A model generated the notes under the pieces. That model did not search any database. It had not been told where the DNA came from and saw nothing but the letters and a program-made list of their open reading frames with translations. A stretch of DNA of 64,000 nt, from NCBI GenBank assembly GCA_902516425.1, contig CABXYE010000003.1, positions 1 through 64,000 on the forward strand, read 5' to 3'. The DNA is from an uncultured Pelagibacteraceae bacterium (GTDB lineage Bacteria > Pseudomonadota > Alphaproteobacteria > Pelagibacterales > Pelagibacteraceae). Shown here piece by piece: positions 45,054 through 55,402 of this stretch. Position 1 is the first letter of the stretch; the number at the start of each line of letters is the position of its first letter. The position numbers and the translations under genes were made by a program.

Positions 45054-45836
45054 ATGTTCATTAATAATTTTGACCCAGTCGCTTTTAGCATATTTTCTTT
45101 AGAGTTTAGATGGTACTCAATGTCATATATTTTTGGAATTTTAATAGGTTGGATAGTAGCTAAAAAATTTTTAATTGAAGATTACGATTTAAAAGTAAAA
45201 TTTGATGATTACATAACTTATCTTATTCTTGGTATAATAATTGGAGGAAGAATTGGGTACGTAATAATTTACGACTTTAACTATTATTTGAATAATATAT
45301 TGGAAATTTTCAAAATTTGGCAAGGGGGCATGTCATTTCATGGAGGACTCATAGGAGTTATTATTGCCAGCTTTTGGTTTGCAAAAAAAAATAATGAAAA
45401 TCCTTATACTTATCTTGATGTTGTATCAAGTGTTGCTCCAATCGGAATTTTTTTTGGAAGAGTAGCTAATTTTATTAATTCTGAACTATACGGCATTGAA
45501 ACCAGTTTGCCTTGGGGAGTAAAATTTTTAAAAGTGGATAACTTGTATCGTCACCCTTCCCAGCTTTATGAAGCTTTTTTTGAGGGAATTTTGTTGTTTA
45601 TAATACTTATGTATTTAAAAAGTAAAATGTCATTAAAAATTCCTGGCATAGTTTCAGCAATGTTTTTGATAATTTATTCTTGTTTTAGATTCGTAATTGA
45701 ATTTTTAAGGGTTCCGGACCAACAGTTAGGTTATGTCTTATTAAATTTAACTATGGGGCAAATTATAAGTTTAATATTTTTAACAATTGGGTGTTATTTA
45801 ATTTTTACAAAATATGAATTCAAAAAAAAATTATAG
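45054..45836 (+). CDS. lgt: Prolipoprotein diacylglyceryl transferase
   Basis: 260 aa, about seven transmembrane helices. Lgt signatures: GGRIGYVIIYDF, WQGGMSFHGGLIG, FFGRVANFINSELYG (the Arg and Asn of the active site) and RHPSQLYEA. It transfers diacylglycerol from phosphatidylglycerol to the lipobox cysteine of prolipoproteins at the inner membrane. It overlaps the next gene by 23 bp. Confidence 0.96.
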   Translation: MFINNFDPVAFSIFSLEFRWYSMSYIFGILIGWIVAKKFLIEDYDLKVKFDDYITYLILGIIIGGRIGYVIIYDFNYYLNNILEIFKIWQGGMSFHGGLIGVIIASFWFAKKNNENPYTYLDVVSSVAPIGIFFGRVANFINSELYGIETSLPWGVKFLKVDNLYRHPSQLYEAFFEGILLFIILMYLKSKMSLKIPGIVSAMFLIIYSCFRFVIEFLRVPDQQLGYVLLNLTMGQIISLIFLTIGCYLIFTKYEFKKKL

Positions 45837-46860
45837 TATTCCTCTAGACAAATTCATTAATCTTTCTTTATACGATAAAAAAATCGGATATTATATGAGA
45901 AAAAATCCTTTTGGGAGTGAAGGAGATTTCATAACATCTCCTAATATATCTAGAATGTTTTCAGAGATGATTGGTATTTGGATTATAGGTTTATGGAAAA
46001 ATTTAGGTTCACCAAAAAAATTCAATGTGGTTGAACTTGGAGCGGGCAATGGTTCTATGATGAAGATTTTAATAGAAACTTTTGGGAGATTTCCTGACTT
46101 TTTTAAAACTTGTAATATTATAATTCATGAAAAAAGCCCTAAACTGATTAAAATTCAAAGGAAAGAACTAAAAATAAAAAAAATAATTTGGATTTCGAAT
46201 TTAAAAAAAATTGAAAAAATACCAACAATTTTTGTAGCAAATGAATTTTTTGACTCAATAGCAATAAAACAATTTATAAAAGATAAAAACTTATGGTTCG
46301 AAAGACACGTAAAGATCCAGAGAGATAAAAAAGTGTTTTTTTTTAATAAAAAATTTAATATGAAAAAATTCGAAAAGAAAATTAATTTTAATATCTCTAA
46401 AAATCAAAACTTTATCGAATACTCTTCACACGGTTTAGAATATCTTAAAAATATCACTAAGTTTATTAAAAAGAATAATGGTGGAGTACTTATTATTGAT
46501 TATGGATATTTTGAAAAAAAAATGAAAAATACACTTAGAGCAATATCGAATCATAAATATTCTGATATGTTAAAAAACATAGGGAAATCTGATATCACAC
46601 ACAACATAAATTTCTCTCTATTCAAAAAACTAATTAAACAATTGGGGGGTGTGAATGATAAAATAACAACTCAGAGAGATTTTTTAATGAAAATGGGTAT
46701 TGAAAAAAGAGCTGAAATTATATCTAAAAATCAAAGTTTTTCAAAAAAAGCAGACATATACTATAGATTAAAAAAGTTAATTGATGAGAATCAAATGGGC
46801 AAAATATTTAAAGTAATGTTTATAAAAAAACAAAATAATAATTATAAGTTAGGATTTTAA
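45814..46860 (+). CDS. MidA/NDUFAF7-family SAM-dependent methyltransferase
   Basis: 348 aa. The start SLYDKKIGYYMRKNPFGSEGDFITSPNIS and FNVVELGAGNGSMMKIL (SAM motif I) are typical of the NDUFAF7/MidA family, with later VANEFFDSIAIKQF and GGVLIIDYGYF. The mitochondrial relative methylates an arginine of a complex I subunit; in alphaproteobacteria this role is plausible but untested. It overlaps lgt by 23 bp and abuts the polyphenol-oxidase-like gene directly. Confidence 0.9.
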   Translation: MNSKKNYSIPLDKFINLSLYDKKIGYYMRKNPFGSEGDFITSPNISRMFSEMIGIWIIGLWKNLGSPKKFNVVELGAGNGSMMKILIETFGRFPDFFKTCNIIIHEKSPKLIKIQRKELKIKKIIWISNLKKIEKIPTIFVANEFFDSIAIKQFIKDKNLWFERHVKIQRDKKVFFFNKKFNMKKFEKKINFNISKNQNFIEYSSHGLEYLKNITKFIKKNNGGVLIIDYGYFEKKMKNTLRAISNHKYSDMLKNIGKSDITHNINFSLFKKLIKQLGGVNDKITTQRDFLMKMGIEKRAEIISKNQSFSKKADIYYRLKKLIDENQMGKIFKVMFIKKQNNNYKLGF

Positions 46861-47619
46861 TTGATCGTCTCAAAAAAATTATCGAAATTTAATAAAATTA
46901 GACATGGTTTTTTTAATAGAGTTGGAGGAAAATCTAATGGTATTTACAAAAGTTTAAATTGTGGACCTGGATCAAAAGATAAAAAAACAAATATAATCAA
47001 AAATTTGAATATTGTTAAAAAAAGGATTTGTAAAAGTTCAAAGAATATTTTTTTACTTCATCAAAAACACAGCAATAAATTTGTTTTTTTAGATAAGTAT
47101 CCTCATAATTTAAAAAAAGTAAAAGCAGATGCAATTATTACAAATCTCGTTAAATTACCAATTGCAGTTTTGACCGCAGATTGTGCACCAATATTGCTTT
47201 ACGATAAGCAAAAAAATATGATAGCAGTAATTCATGCTGGTTGGAAAGGAGCTTTCAAAGGAATTGTATCTAAGGTTATAAATTTTATGATTAAGAAAGG
47301 TTGTAAAAAAAATAATATAACTGCTGTTATTGGTCCATGTATCTCCCAAAAAAGTTACAATGTTAGAGAGGACCTTAAAAAAAAATTTCTTAAAAAAAAT
47401 AAAAAAAACTCAATTTTTTTCAAAAAAAAAAAAGGTATAATATATTTTGACTTACCTAATTTTATAAAGTTCCAAATAAAATTGATGAATATTTCGAAAA
47501 TTGACATGATAAATATTGATACTTTTAATAAAAAAAATAATTTTTTTAGCGCAAGACAGTCTTTAAATTCAAATTATGATGATTATGGTAGAAATATTTC
47601 TTTAATTATGATTAATTAG
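46861..47619 (+). CDS. pgeF: Multicopper polyphenol oxidase / laccase-domain protein (YfiH, PgeF)
   Basis: 252 aa, TTG start directly after the preceding stop. Laccase-domain motifs: RHGFFNRVGGKSNGIYKSLN, LHQKHSNKF, ADAIITN, LTADCAPILLYD, AVIHAGWKGAFKGI and VIGPCISQKSYNV. Relatives cleave peptidoglycan-edited muropeptides (PgeF) or have purine-nucleoside activity. The conserved Cys and His residues look intact. A 12-A homopolymer near 47422-47433 could slip during replication. Confidence 0.88.
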   Translation: MIVSKKLSKFNKIRHGFFNRVGGKSNGIYKSLNCGPGSKDKKTNIIKNLNIVKKRICKSSKNIFLLHQKHSNKFVFLDKYPHNLKKVKADAIITNLVKLPIAVLTADCAPILLYDKQKNMIAVIHAGWKGAFKGIVSKVINFMIKKGCKKNNITAVIGPCISQKSYNVREDLKKKFLKKNKKNSIFFKKKKGIIYFDLPNFIKFQIKLMNISKIDMINIDTFNKKNNFFSARQSLNSNYDDYGRNISLIMIN

Positions 47620-47627
47620 GCTTTTCA

Positions 47628-48560
47628 ATGAAGTTATTAACTGGAAATAGCAATAAAATATTGAGTAAAAGTATTGCTAAGTATTTAAATACAAGATTAG
47701 TAAATTCTAGTATTCGGAAATTCGCAGATGGTGAAATTTATACCGAGTTAAATGAAAACATCAGAGGGAATAGTATTTTCATCATTCAGTCAATTTCATC
47801 TCCGGCAAATGATAATTTAATGGAGTTACTGTTATGTATTGATGCACTTAAGAGATCTTCAGCAAAAAATATAACTGCTGTCATCCCATATTTCGGATAT
47901 GCTAGACAGGATAGGAAAGTTGTCCCAAGAACTTCCATCTCTGCAAAACTTGTATCAAATTTAATTACAACTGCTGGAGCAGACAGAGTTGTTACTGTAG
48001 ATTTACATGCTGGACAAATTCAAGGTTTTTTTGATATTCCTGTTGATAACCTTTTTTCTACCCCAATTTTTGCTAGACATGCAAGAAAGAAAATAAAAAG
48101 TAAAAAAATAATTTGTGTGGCTCCCGATGTTGGTGGGACTGAAAGAGCTAGAGCTCTAGGAAAACTTTTAAATGTTGGATTGGCTATTGTTGATAAAAGA
48201 AGGCCAAAACCTGGTCAATCGCAAGTAATGAATGTTATCGGTGACGTAAAAGATCAAACTTGCATTATTGTTGATGATATAATTGATTCAGGGGGTACAA
48301 TTGTAAATGCGGCGAAAGCTTTGAAATCAAGAGGTGCAAAAGAAGTTTACGTTTATATCACTCACGGAGTTTTAAGTGGAGAGGCAGTAAAAAAAATAAA
48401 AAATTCAGTTATAAAAAATTTAGTTATCACTGATACCATCGATAATGTCACAAAAACTAAAAATGTTAAGAATATTGAGGTTTTGTCAATTTCAAGCCTT
48501 ATGGGTGAAGCAATAAAAAGAATTTCTAATTCAACTTCAGTATCAGATTTATTTAAATAA
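47628..48560 (+). CDS. prs: Ribose-phosphate pyrophosphokinase
   Basis: 310 aa. PRPP synthase motifs: KLLTGNSNKILSKSIAKYL near the start, FADGEIYTEL, YFGYARQDRKV, DLHAGQIQGFFDIPVDNL, and the PRPP loop IIVDDIIDSGGTIVNA. It converts ribose-5-phosphate and ATP to PRPP for nucleotide, His and Trp synthesis. It is followed by rplY, pth and ychF, a common proteobacterial order. Confidence 0.97.
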   Translation: MKLLTGNSNKILSKSIAKYLNTRLVNSSIRKFADGEIYTELNENIRGNSIFIIQSISSPANDNLMELLLCIDALKRSSAKNITAVIPYFGYARQDRKVVPRTSISAKLVSNLITTAGADRVVTVDLHAGQIQGFFDIPVDNLFSTPIFARHARKKIKSKKIICVAPDVGGTERARALGKLLNVGLAIVDKRRPKPGQSQVMNVIGDVKDQTCIIVDDIIDSGGTIVNAAKALKSRGAKEVYVYITHGVLSGEAVKKIKNSVIKNLVITDTIDNVTKTKNVKNIEVLSISSLMGEAIKRISNSTSVSDLFK

Positions 48561-48603
48561 ATTACTTGATTATTTGTTGTCATAAGTTAAAAAGCTTTTC
48601 TTT

Positions 48604-49341
48604 ATGAATTCACTTGAAGTAAATATTAGAAATAATTCTACAAAGGGACAATTGAACGCGATAAGAAATAGCGGTCAAATTCCTGCAATAATTTATGGTG
48701 GAAAAGAAGATAATCAGAAAATATCAGTATCAAAAAAATTACTTAAAAATTTTATTGAAAAAGAAAATTTTTTTTCAAACATTATTTCGTTAAACGTCAA
48801 TGGGAATCAACAAAACGTATTACCAAGGGAAATTAAGTATCATATTTTAAATGATGAACCTATTCATGTTGATTTTTTAAGAGTTCTTCCAGGAGTAAAA
48901 ATCAAAATCGAGATACCAGTAAATTTTATTAATCATGAAAAATCTCCAGGATTAAAAAAAGGTGGTGTATTAAATATTGTTAGAAGAAAAGTAGAGTTAA
49001 AATGTCCAAGTGAAAAAATACCAGAAAATTTGACGATAGATCTTGAAGGTGTCGATATTGGAGAAAGTTTTAAAATTTCTTCAGTTAAACTGGACCCTGA
49101 AGTTATTCCAACTATTCAAGGAAGAGATTTCGTAATAGCAACTTTGGCAGCTCCAACGGTAATGAAAGAACCTGAAAAACCCGCTGAAGCTGAGACTGCA
49201 GAGGATGGAGAGAGCGCAGAAGGTGCAACTGTATCTGCGGCGGATGGAGATAAAGCTGCCTCTGAAGGTGAGAAGGGTAACAAAAAAGAAGGTGATGATA
49301 AAAAACCTGACGATAAAAAACCCGCTGAAGAAAAAAAATAA
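48604..49341 (+). CDS. rplY: 50S ribosomal protein L25/general stress protein Ctc
   Basis: 245 aa. N-terminal L25 domain (RNNSTKGQLNAIRNSGQIPAIIYGG) that binds 5S rRNA, followed by the longer TL5/CTC C-terminal domain (VKIKIEIPVNFINHEKSPGLKKGG). After about residue 190 comes a low-complexity tail rich in Ala, Glu, Asp and Lys with repeated KKPD/KKPA blocks, probably disordered. It lies between prs and pth as in many alphaproteobacteria. Confidence 0.95.
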   Translation: MNSLEVNIRNNSTKGQLNAIRNSGQIPAIIYGGKEDNQKISVSKKLLKNFIEKENFFSNIISLNVNGNQQNVLPREIKYHILNDEPIHVDFLRVLPGVKIKIEIPVNFINHEKSPGLKKGGVLNIVRRKVELKCPSEKIPENLTIDLEGVDIGESFKISSVKLDPEVIPTIQGRDFVIATLAAPTVMKEPEKPAEAETAEDGESAEGATVSAADGDKAASEGEKGNKKEGDDKKPDDKKPAEEKK

Positions 49342-49371
49342 TCAACTAATTGAAAATTAATCGATAAATCT

Positions 49372-49932
49372 ATGCTTTTATTTGTAGGATTGGGTAATCC
49401 AACGCCAGACAGTGAAAACAATCGACATAATGTTGGATTTAAAATCATAGACTCTATTAATAAAAAATTTAGTTTATCGAAACAAAAACCAAAATTTAAG
49501 GGATTATTAACTACTGGTAATATTGGAAATGAAAAAGTTTATGCCATAAAACCTCTGACGTTTATGAATAATTCTGGAATTTGTATAAGAGAACTTATTG
49601 AATATTTTAAAATTGATGCTCAGGATGTAATAGTTTTTCATGACGATCTTGATGTAGAATTTGGAAAAATCAAAGCTAAATTTGGAGGATCAAGCGCAGG
49701 GCATAATGGAATTGCATCGATCGATAAATTTATTGGCAAAGATTATTCTAGGGTAAGGATAGGTATTGGTAAGCCAAAAGGAAGTATTGAGGTTGCAGAT
49801 TATGTTTTACAAAATTTTGATGAAGATGAAACTTTAGGTATCGAAAGAATATCTACACATATTAACGACTCGATTTCTTTTCTTGTAGAAAAAAAGTTAG
49901 ATCTTTTTTCAAGTACAGTAAATAACAAATAA
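49372..49932 (+). CDS. pth: Peptidyl-tRNA hydrolase
   Basis: 186 aa. VGLGNPTPDSENNRHNVGFK holds the catalytic His, followed by LTFMNNSGICIREL and the VFHDDLDVEFGKIKAKFGGSS and GHNGIASI motifs. It recycles peptidyl-tRNAs that drop off ribosomes. One base overlaps the ychF start codon (TAATG), consistent with coupling. Confidence 0.97.
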   Translation: MLLFVGLGNPTPDSENNRHNVGFKIIDSINKKFSLSKQKPKFKGLLTTGNIGNEKVYAIKPLTFMNNSGICIRELIEYFKIDAQDVIVFHDDLDVEFGKIKAKFGGSSAGHNGIASIDKFIGKDYSRVRIGIGKPKGSIEVADYVLQNFDEDETLGIERISTHINDSISFLVEKKLDLFSSTVNNK

Positions 49933-51005
49933 TGAGTTTTAAATGTGGGATAGTAGGGTTGCCGAATGTGGGTAAATCTACTCTCTTCAACGCATTGACT
50001 AATTCAAATAAAGCTCAAGCAGCTAACTTTCCATTCTGCACAATTGATCCAAATATTGGTATGGTGAGCGTACCCGATTATCGATTAGAAAATTTAGCTA
50101 AAATTTCCAAATCATTAAAAATTATTCCTACCACTATTTCTTTTGTTGACATAGCTGGTCTAGTAAAAGGTGCATCGAAAGGTGAAGGTTTGGGAAATAA
50201 ATTTTTATCTCATATAAGAGAAGTAGACGCTGTAATACATATGATTAGATGTTTTGATTCCAATGATATACAAAATGTAAATCCTACAGTTGACCCTGTC
50301 AGAGATCTTGAAATAATTGAAACAGAAATGAAGCTAGCAGATTTAGAGTCTATTCAAAAAAGGCTTGAGAAGAATAACAAGAAAAATATAAACGACGATC
50401 AAATTAAAATTTTAGAAAGCTCGTTGGACTTAATTAATAATGATCAAGATTTAACAGTTTTAAAATCTGAATTTAGCAAAAAACAACTAAATTTAAGTGG
50501 TTTATTATCTTTAAAGCGTAAAATATTTGTTTGTAATGTTGATGAGAAAAGTATCCAAAACGGAAACCATTATACTAAGTCATTTGTAGAAAAATTTGGT
50601 TTAGAAAAAACTTTGATTATATCGGCTGATATTGAAAATCAAATTAATGAATTAGATAGTGATGAAAGAAAAAATTATATGGAAATGATTGGTTTAAGGG
50701 ATACTGGTTTAGATATGTTGATTCAAAAAGGTTATGAAATTTTAGAATTAGACACTTTTTTTACCTCAGGACCTGAGGAAACAAGGGCCTGGACTATTCA
50801 AAAAAATTGTTTAGCGCCGAAAGCTGCAGGTGAAATACATACGGATTTTGAAAAAGGATTTATTAGAGCTGAAACTATTTCTTATAATGATTTTGTTGAA
50901 AATGATGGATGGGTAAATTCTAAAACAAACGGAAAAATGAGATTAGAGGGTAAAGAATATATTGTTAAAGACGGCGATGTTTTAAACTTTCGTTTCAATA
51001 CGTGA
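49932..51005 (+). CDS. ychF: Ribosome-binding ATPase YchF/OLA1
   Basis: 357 aa Obg-family P-loop protein. P loop GIVGLPNVGKSTLFNAL, switch/G3 FVDIAGLVKGASKGEGLGNKF, the non-canonical NVDE replacing NKxD (which explains ATP preference), a coiled-coil insertion (about 140-190) and a C-terminal TGS domain (EIHTDFEKGFIRAETISYNDF). It regulates translation and stress responses. It overlaps the convergent petC by 24 bp. Confidence 0.97.
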   Translation: MSFKCGIVGLPNVGKSTLFNALTNSNKAQAANFPFCTIDPNIGMVSVPDYRLENLAKISKSLKIIPTTISFVDIAGLVKGASKGEGLGNKFLSHIREVDAVIHMIRCFDSNDIQNVNPTVDPVRDLEIIETEMKLADLESIQKRLEKNNKKNINDDQIKILESSLDLINNDQDLTVLKSEFSKKQLNLSGLLSLKRKIFVCNVDEKSIQNGNHYTKSFVEKFGLEKTLIISADIENQINELDSDERKNYMEMIGLRDTGLDMLIQKGYEILELDTFFTSGPEETRAWTIQKNCLAPKAAGEIHTDFEKGFIRAETISYNDFVENDGWVNSKTNGKMRLEGKEYIVKDGDVLNFRFNT

Positions 51006-51761
51006 CCAAATTCTCTTCATACTAAAATAAACTAAAACTGTTAAAATAATTAAATAAACTATTGCTTTAAAACCCATTTTATGACGTGTTTCTAAATGAG
51101 GCTCTGCTGTCCACATTAAAAAAGTTGTGACATCTTTTGCCATTTGTTCCACAGAAGCATTAGTGCCGTCTGAGTAATCTACTAAACCATCAGAAAGTTG
51201 ATTGGACATTTTAATCTTATTTCCATACATGTATTTATTATAATAAACACCATCATCTAAAGTCACTCCAGCTGGTGGGTCCTCATACCCCTGAAGAAGT
51301 GAGTAGATATAATCAACTCCGTCACCTCTGGCTTTTACTAAAACAGTCATATCAGGTGGATATGCACCACCATTCGCAGCTTGAGCGGCTTTTTCATTAT
51401 CGTAAGGCATGACAAATTTATCTGATAACCTTCCTGGTCTCATAAACATTTCACCATCTGCATTTGGTCCATCTTTTACTTCAAATGAAGCTGCAATAGC
51501 TTTTGCTTGCTCTACCGAAAATTCAGGCCCACCCTCTTCTACTAAATTTCTGTAACTCAAATATTTCATTGAATGGCATGAAGAACACACTTCTTGATAA
51601 ACTTGGTATCCTCTTTGCAGTGCAGCTCTATCAAACTTTCCGAAAGGACCCTTAAAACTCCAATCTGTTTTCAAATATTCAACCTTTTCGGCTGCAATAG
51701 AATTGAATTGAAATCCAAGAAATAGTGCTAATAAAAATGATATTCTAAAAAAATTTTTCAC
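50982..51761 (-). CDS. petC: Cytochrome c1 of the bc1 complex
   Basis: 259 aa. Signal peptide, then the c-type heme motif CSSCH in YQVYQEVCSSCHSMKYLSYR, the axial Met region (MPYDNEKAAQAANGGAYPPD and FLMWTAEPHLE), and one C-terminal membrane anchor (FKAIVYLIILTVLVYFSM). It passes electrons from the Rieske protein to cytochrome c in the periplasm. It is the last gene of petABC and shares one base with petB's stop. Confidence 0.95.
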   Translation of the reverse strand: MKNFFRISFLLALFLGFQFNSIAAEKVEYLKTDWSFKGPFGKFDRAALQRGYQVYQEVCSSCHSMKYLSYRNLVEEGGPEFSVEQAKAIAASFEVKDGPNADGEMFMRPGRLSDKFVMPYDNEKAAQAANGGAYPPDMTVLVKARGDGVDYIYSLLQGYEDPPAGVTLDDGVYYNKYMYGNKIKMSNQLSDGLVDYSDGTNASVEQMAKDVTTFLMWTAEPHLETRHKMGFKAIVYLIILTVLVYFSMKRIWSRIETKV

Positions 51762-53023
51762 TACTTTTCAAAACTGTCCTTTTTTTTCACCACAGCAAGA
51801 TTTGGTGATCCACCCAAAATAGGTTCTGTAATACTCAAAGGAACAGGCGTTGTCCTCTCCTTAAATCCTAAAATCGGTAGCACAACTAAAAAATGAAGGA
51901 AGTAATACGCAGTAGCAATCCTCGCAACTAACAAATAAAGGCCCTCTGCAGGCATAGCTCCAACGTATCCTAAAATTAAAACATCAGCCACTAAGATCCA
52001 ATAAAATTGTTTATATAAAGGTCTAAAAACTGCAGATCTAATTTTTGATGTATCCAACCAAGGTAGTGCAGCTAATATAAGAATAGCAGATAGCATCGCT
52101 ATAACACCTAAAAGTTTATCAGGAACTGATCTCAGAATTGCATAAAAAGGTAACAGATACCACTCCGGAACAATATGAGCTGGTGTTACTAAAGGATTTG
52201 CTTCAATGTAATTATCAGCGTGACCTAAGATATTTGGCGTATAAAAAACAAAAAAAGCGAAAACAATCATAAACATTAACAGCGCAAAACCATCCTTGAT
52301 AACTATGTAAGGATGAAATGGGACTGTATCTTTTGATGGTTTCTTTACATCGATACCAATTGGATTATTATTTCCTGGCACATGAAGAGCCCAAATGTGT
52401 AAAACAACTAATCCTAAAATTAAAAAAGGTATTAAGTAGTGTAATGTGAAAAATCTTGTGAGTGTTGGATTATCGACTGAATACCCTCCCCACAACCATG
52501 TTACTATTCCTTCACCTACCAAAGGAATTGCGCTAAATAAATTTGTAATAACTGTAGCTCCCCAAAAACTCATTTGTCCCCATGGTAAAACATAGCCCAA
52601 GAAAGCTGCTGCCATCATCAAAAGATAAATAATTATACCAATAATCCATATTACCTCTCTAGGCGATTTATAAGAGCCATAAAATAAAGATCTAAAGATA
52701 TGAATATATACTGCTAAAAAAAACATTGAAGCTCCATTTGCATGTATATATCTTATTAACCAACCATAATTCACATCTCTCATTATGTGTTCGACACTTT
52801 GAAACGCCATATCAGCGTGCGCAATATAATGCATTGCTAAAACTAATCCGGTTACAATTTGGGTAATCAAACAAAATGTGAGAATTCCACCAAATGTCCA
52901 CCAATAATTTAAATTTTTTGGTGTTGGGTAATCTGATAAATGGTTTGCTAAAGTTAAGAGTGGTAATCTATCATTAAACCATTTCCCGACTTTTGATTTT
53001 GGTGTGTATTCGTGATCACTCAT
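51761..53023 (-). CDS. petB: Cytochrome b of the bc1 complex
   Basis: 420 aa, about eight transmembrane helices. Heme ligands lie in helices B and D ([50 protein letters not shown]), and the Qo motif PEWY is in [20 protein letters not shown]. It oxidises ubiquinol and moves protons at the inner membrane. It lies between petA and petC. Confidence 0.97.
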   Translation of the reverse strand: MSDHEYTPKSKVGKWFNDRLPLLTLANHLSDYPTPKNLNYWWTFGGILTFCLITQIVTGLVLAMHYIAHADMAFQSVEHIMRDVNYGWLIRYIHANGASMFFLAVYIHIFRSLFYGSYKSPREVIWIIGIIIYLLMMAAAFLGYVLPWGQMSFWGATVITNLFSAIPLVGEGIVTWLWGGYSVDNPTLTRFFTLHYLIPFLILGLVVLHIWALHVPGNNNPIGIDVKKPSKDTVPFHPYIVIKDGFALLMFMIVFAFFVFYTPNILGHADNYIEANPLVTPAHIVPEWYLLPFYAILRSVPDKLLGVIAMLSAILILAALPWLDTSKIRSAVFRPLYKQFYWILVADVLILGYVGAMPAEGLYLLVARIATAYYFLHFLVVLPILGFKERTTPVPLSITEPILGGSPNLAVVKKKDSFEK

Positions 53024-53029
53024 AAAAAA

Positions 53030-53539
53030 TTATCCAATCTTAATTGTGTTGGCATCAACAAATTTATACTCTGGAATTTCCATATTTGTTGGGGCTGGAC
53101 CTTTTCTAATTCTGCCTGAAGTGTCATAATGTGAACCATGACAAGGACAGAACCATCCGTTGTAATCTCCTTTTTGATCCAACGGCACGCAACCCAAATG
53201 TGTACAAACTCCTAGCATAACAAGCCACTCTGGATTTTTTGCTCGATCTTCGTCTTTCTCTGGGTGCTTTAAATCATCTATCTTTACAGATTTAGCTTCA
53301 GCTATTTCCTCTGGAGTTCTTCGTCTGATAAAAACTGGTTTGCCTCTCCATAACACAGTTATGGTTTTCCCTGGATTAACAGCACTTACATCGACCTCAG
53401 TACTTGCTAATGCTTTTACTGATGCGTCTGGGTTCATTTGATCTATCATTGGCCAAATTACTGCCCCTGCTCCCACAGCTCCCACAGCATAAGTAGCTGT
53501 AAATAAAAAATCTCTTCTGTTACTCTTTTTTTCTGACAT
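53030..53539 (-). CDS. petA: Ubiquinol-cytochrome c reductase iron-sulfur subunit (Rieske)
   Basis: 169 aa. The N-terminus has a Tat-like twin Arg ([19 protein letters not shown]) that serves as membrane anchor. The 2Fe-2S ligands are in CTHLGCVP and CPCHGSHYD. It moves electrons from cytochrome b to cytochrome c1. First gene of the petABC operon, divergent from trmL with an 83-bp gap. Confidence 0.97.
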   Translation of the reverse strand: MSEKKSNRRDFLFTATYAVGAVGAGAVIWPMIDQMNPDASVKALASTEVDVSAVNPGKTITVLWRGKPVFIRRRTPEEIAEAKSVKIDDLKHPEKDEDRAKNPEWLVMLGVCTHLGCVPLDQKGDYNGWFCPCHGSHYDTSGRIRKGPAPTNMEIPEYKFVDANTIKIG

Positions 53540-53622
53540 TTAAATTATTATGCTAAAATCAATCATTATTACTTAATATATGGTTTCATATAATATAAAA
53601 TACTAAATTTACTACTGTTAGA

Positions 53623-54096
53623 ATGACACAGAAATCAATGAATGATGGGCCAAAAATCGCGTTATTTGAGCCAGATATTCCACAAAATACTGCCGCTATC
53701 ATAAGAACGTGCGCATGTTTAGGGGCGAAATTGGAAATAATAGAGCCTTGTGGATTTTTATTAAATGATAAAAGATTTAAAAGGGTTGTAATGGACTATA
53801 TGGACGAAAAAGAAATTAAATTTTATGAAAGCTCCGATCAATTTTTTGATGAAAAAAAGAATCAAAGAATTATACTTATGACTACAAAAGCCTTTGGCTC
53901 ATACACAAAATTTAAATTTAAAAAAAATGATACAATCTTATTTGGGAGAGAAAGTGCAGGAGTGCCTCAATATGTGCATAAAATGATAAACAATAGACTA
54001 AAAATTCCAATGAAAAATAATAGGCGCTCTCTAAACATCTCTTCTTCTGTTGCCATAATATTGGCCGAGTGCTTAAAGCAAAATAAATTAATTTAA
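53623..54096 (+). CDS. trmL: tRNA (cytidine/uridine-34-2'-O)-methyltransferase TrmL
   Basis: 157 aa SPOUT methyltransferase; an internal ATG at 53638 is an alternative start. Motifs: IALFEPDIPQNTAAIIRTCACLGAKL, MDYMDE, LFGRESAGVPQYVH and LKIPMKNNRRSLNISSSVAI, the knotted SAM-binding region. It 2'-O-methylates the wobble base of some Leu tRNAs. It abuts hemF directly. Confidence 0.92.
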   Translation: MTQKSMNDGPKIALFEPDIPQNTAAIIRTCACLGAKLEIIEPCGFLLNDKRFKRVVMDYMDEKEIKFYESSDQFFDEKKNQRIILMTTKAFGSYTKFKFKKNDTILFGRESAGVPQYVHKMINNRLKIPMKNNRRSLNISSSVAIILAECLKQNKLI

Positions 54097-54924
54097 ATGG
54101 ATTTAGAAATAAAACAAAAATTAACAAGTAATTGGTTTAAATCATTGCAGGAGATGATTTGCAAAACTATCAGTGATTTTGAAAAAAACAAGATCAATTT
54201 TATATCGACCGAATGGAAAAAAAATTTAAAAAAAAATGAAGGTGGTGGCGAATATAGAATTTTAAAAAATGGAAAAATTTTTGATAAAGTGGGAGTAAAT
54301 TTTTCGAAAGTTTATGGAAAATTTCCAAAAAAATTTCAACAAAATGTGCCTGGCGCTCAAAAAGATCCCAGGTTCTGGGCATCAGGAATATCTGTTGTTA
54401 TGCATATGAAAAATCCCTTAATCCCTGCTATGCATTTTAACACTAGATATATTTGTACTACTTTTGATTGGTTTGGCGGAGGTATTGATGTCACGCCATC
54501 TAAAAAAGATAATAAAGAAAAAGATGAATTTCACAAAACTCTCAGGGATATGTGTAATCGACACGACAAAAAATATTATAAAAAATATAAAAAGTGGTGT
54601 GATGAATATTTTTATCTACCCCATAGAAAAGAGCCACGCGGAATTGGTGGTATTTTTTTTGATTATAAAAAAGATGATTTTGAAAAAAATTTTAAATTTG
54701 TCAGAGATGTTGGTGTTACATTTGAGTCTATTTTTCAAAAAATTATAAGTAAAAAAATTAAAAAAAAATGGACTTCTCGAGATAAAGAAAATCAATTTAT
54801 TAAAAGAGGAAGATATGCAGAATTTAACTTGTTGTATGATAGGGGTACGAAGTTTGGTTTACAAACAGGTGGTAATGTTGAAGGTATATTAATGTCATTA
54901 CCTCCTTATGCAAAATGGAAATAA
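54097..54924 (+). CDS. hemF: Oxygen-dependent coproporphyrinogen III oxidase
   Basis: 275 aa. Family motifs: [41 protein letters not shown] with the catalytic His/Asp, [17 protein letters not shown] and [18 protein letters not shown]. It decarboxylates coproporphyrinogen III using O2, a step toward heme in aerobes. It starts immediately after trmL and ends one base before greA. Confidence 0.96.
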   Translation: MDLEIKQKLTSNWFKSLQEMICKTISDFEKNKINFISTEWKKNLKKNEGGGEYRILKNGKIFDKVGVNFSKVYGKFPKKFQQNVPGAQKDPRFWASGISVVMHMKNPLIPAMHFNTRYICTTFDWFGGGIDVTPSKKDNKEKDEFHKTLRDMCNRHDKKYYKKYKKWCDEYFYLPHRKEPRGIGGIFFDYKKDDFEKNFKFVRDVGVTFESIFQKIISKKIKKKWTSRDKENQFIKRGRYAEFNLLYDRGTKFGLQTGGNVEGILMSLPPYAKWK

Positions 54925-54925
54925 A

Positions 54926-55402
54926 ATGGATAAAGAACCAATTACTTTAAATGGATTAAATAAATTAAAAGAGGAATTAATTTTTCTTAAAGAAAAAAAA
55001 AGACCTGAAATAGTTGCAGCAATTGCTGAAGCAAGGTCCCACGGAGATCTGAAAGAAAATGCTGAGTACCATGCTGCAAAAGAGGAGCAATCTCATAACG
55101 AGGGAAGAATAACAGAAATAAATGATATTATAGCAAGGGCAAATGTAATTGATGTTACTAAAATAAATAATGATGGCAAAGTAATTTTTGGTGCCACAGT
55201 TTTTCTAGAAAATTTAGATACTGGTGAAAAGATAGATTATAAAATAGTTGGAAAAGATGAGGCAGACTTAAAAAAAAAATTGTTATTTTTTCAATCACCA
55301 ATAGGCAAAGGTCTTATTGGGAAAAAAAAAAATGATCTTGTAGAGATAAATACTCCTGCTGGAGTAAAAAACTTTGAAATAAAAAACGTCAAATATCTTT
55401 AA
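54926..55402 (+). CDS. greA: Transcription elongation factor GreA
   Basis: 158 aa from ATG 54926, one base after the hemF stop; an ATG at 54908 would overlap hemF. N-terminal coiled coil ([46 protein letters not shown]; the acidic tip reactivates stalled RNA polymerase) and a C-terminal FKBP-like domain ([10 protein letters not shown] and [14 protein letters not shown]). Length is normal. It overlaps the convergent cca-like gene by 4 bp. Confidence 0.96.
   Translation: MDKEPITLNGLNKLKEELIFLKEKKRPEIVAAIAEARSHGDLKENAEYHAAKEEQSHNEGRITEINDIIARANVIDVTKINNDGKVIFGATVFLENLDTGEKIDYKIVGKDEADLKKKLLFFQSPIGKGLIGKKKNDLVEINTPAGVKNFEIKNVKYL

Noticed and set aside
49112..49448. Antisense ORFs of 77 and 110 aa over the rplY tail
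   Set aside because: They mirror the low-complexity Ala/Glu/Lys tail of L25 and have Ser/Leu-rich, shadow-like composition.
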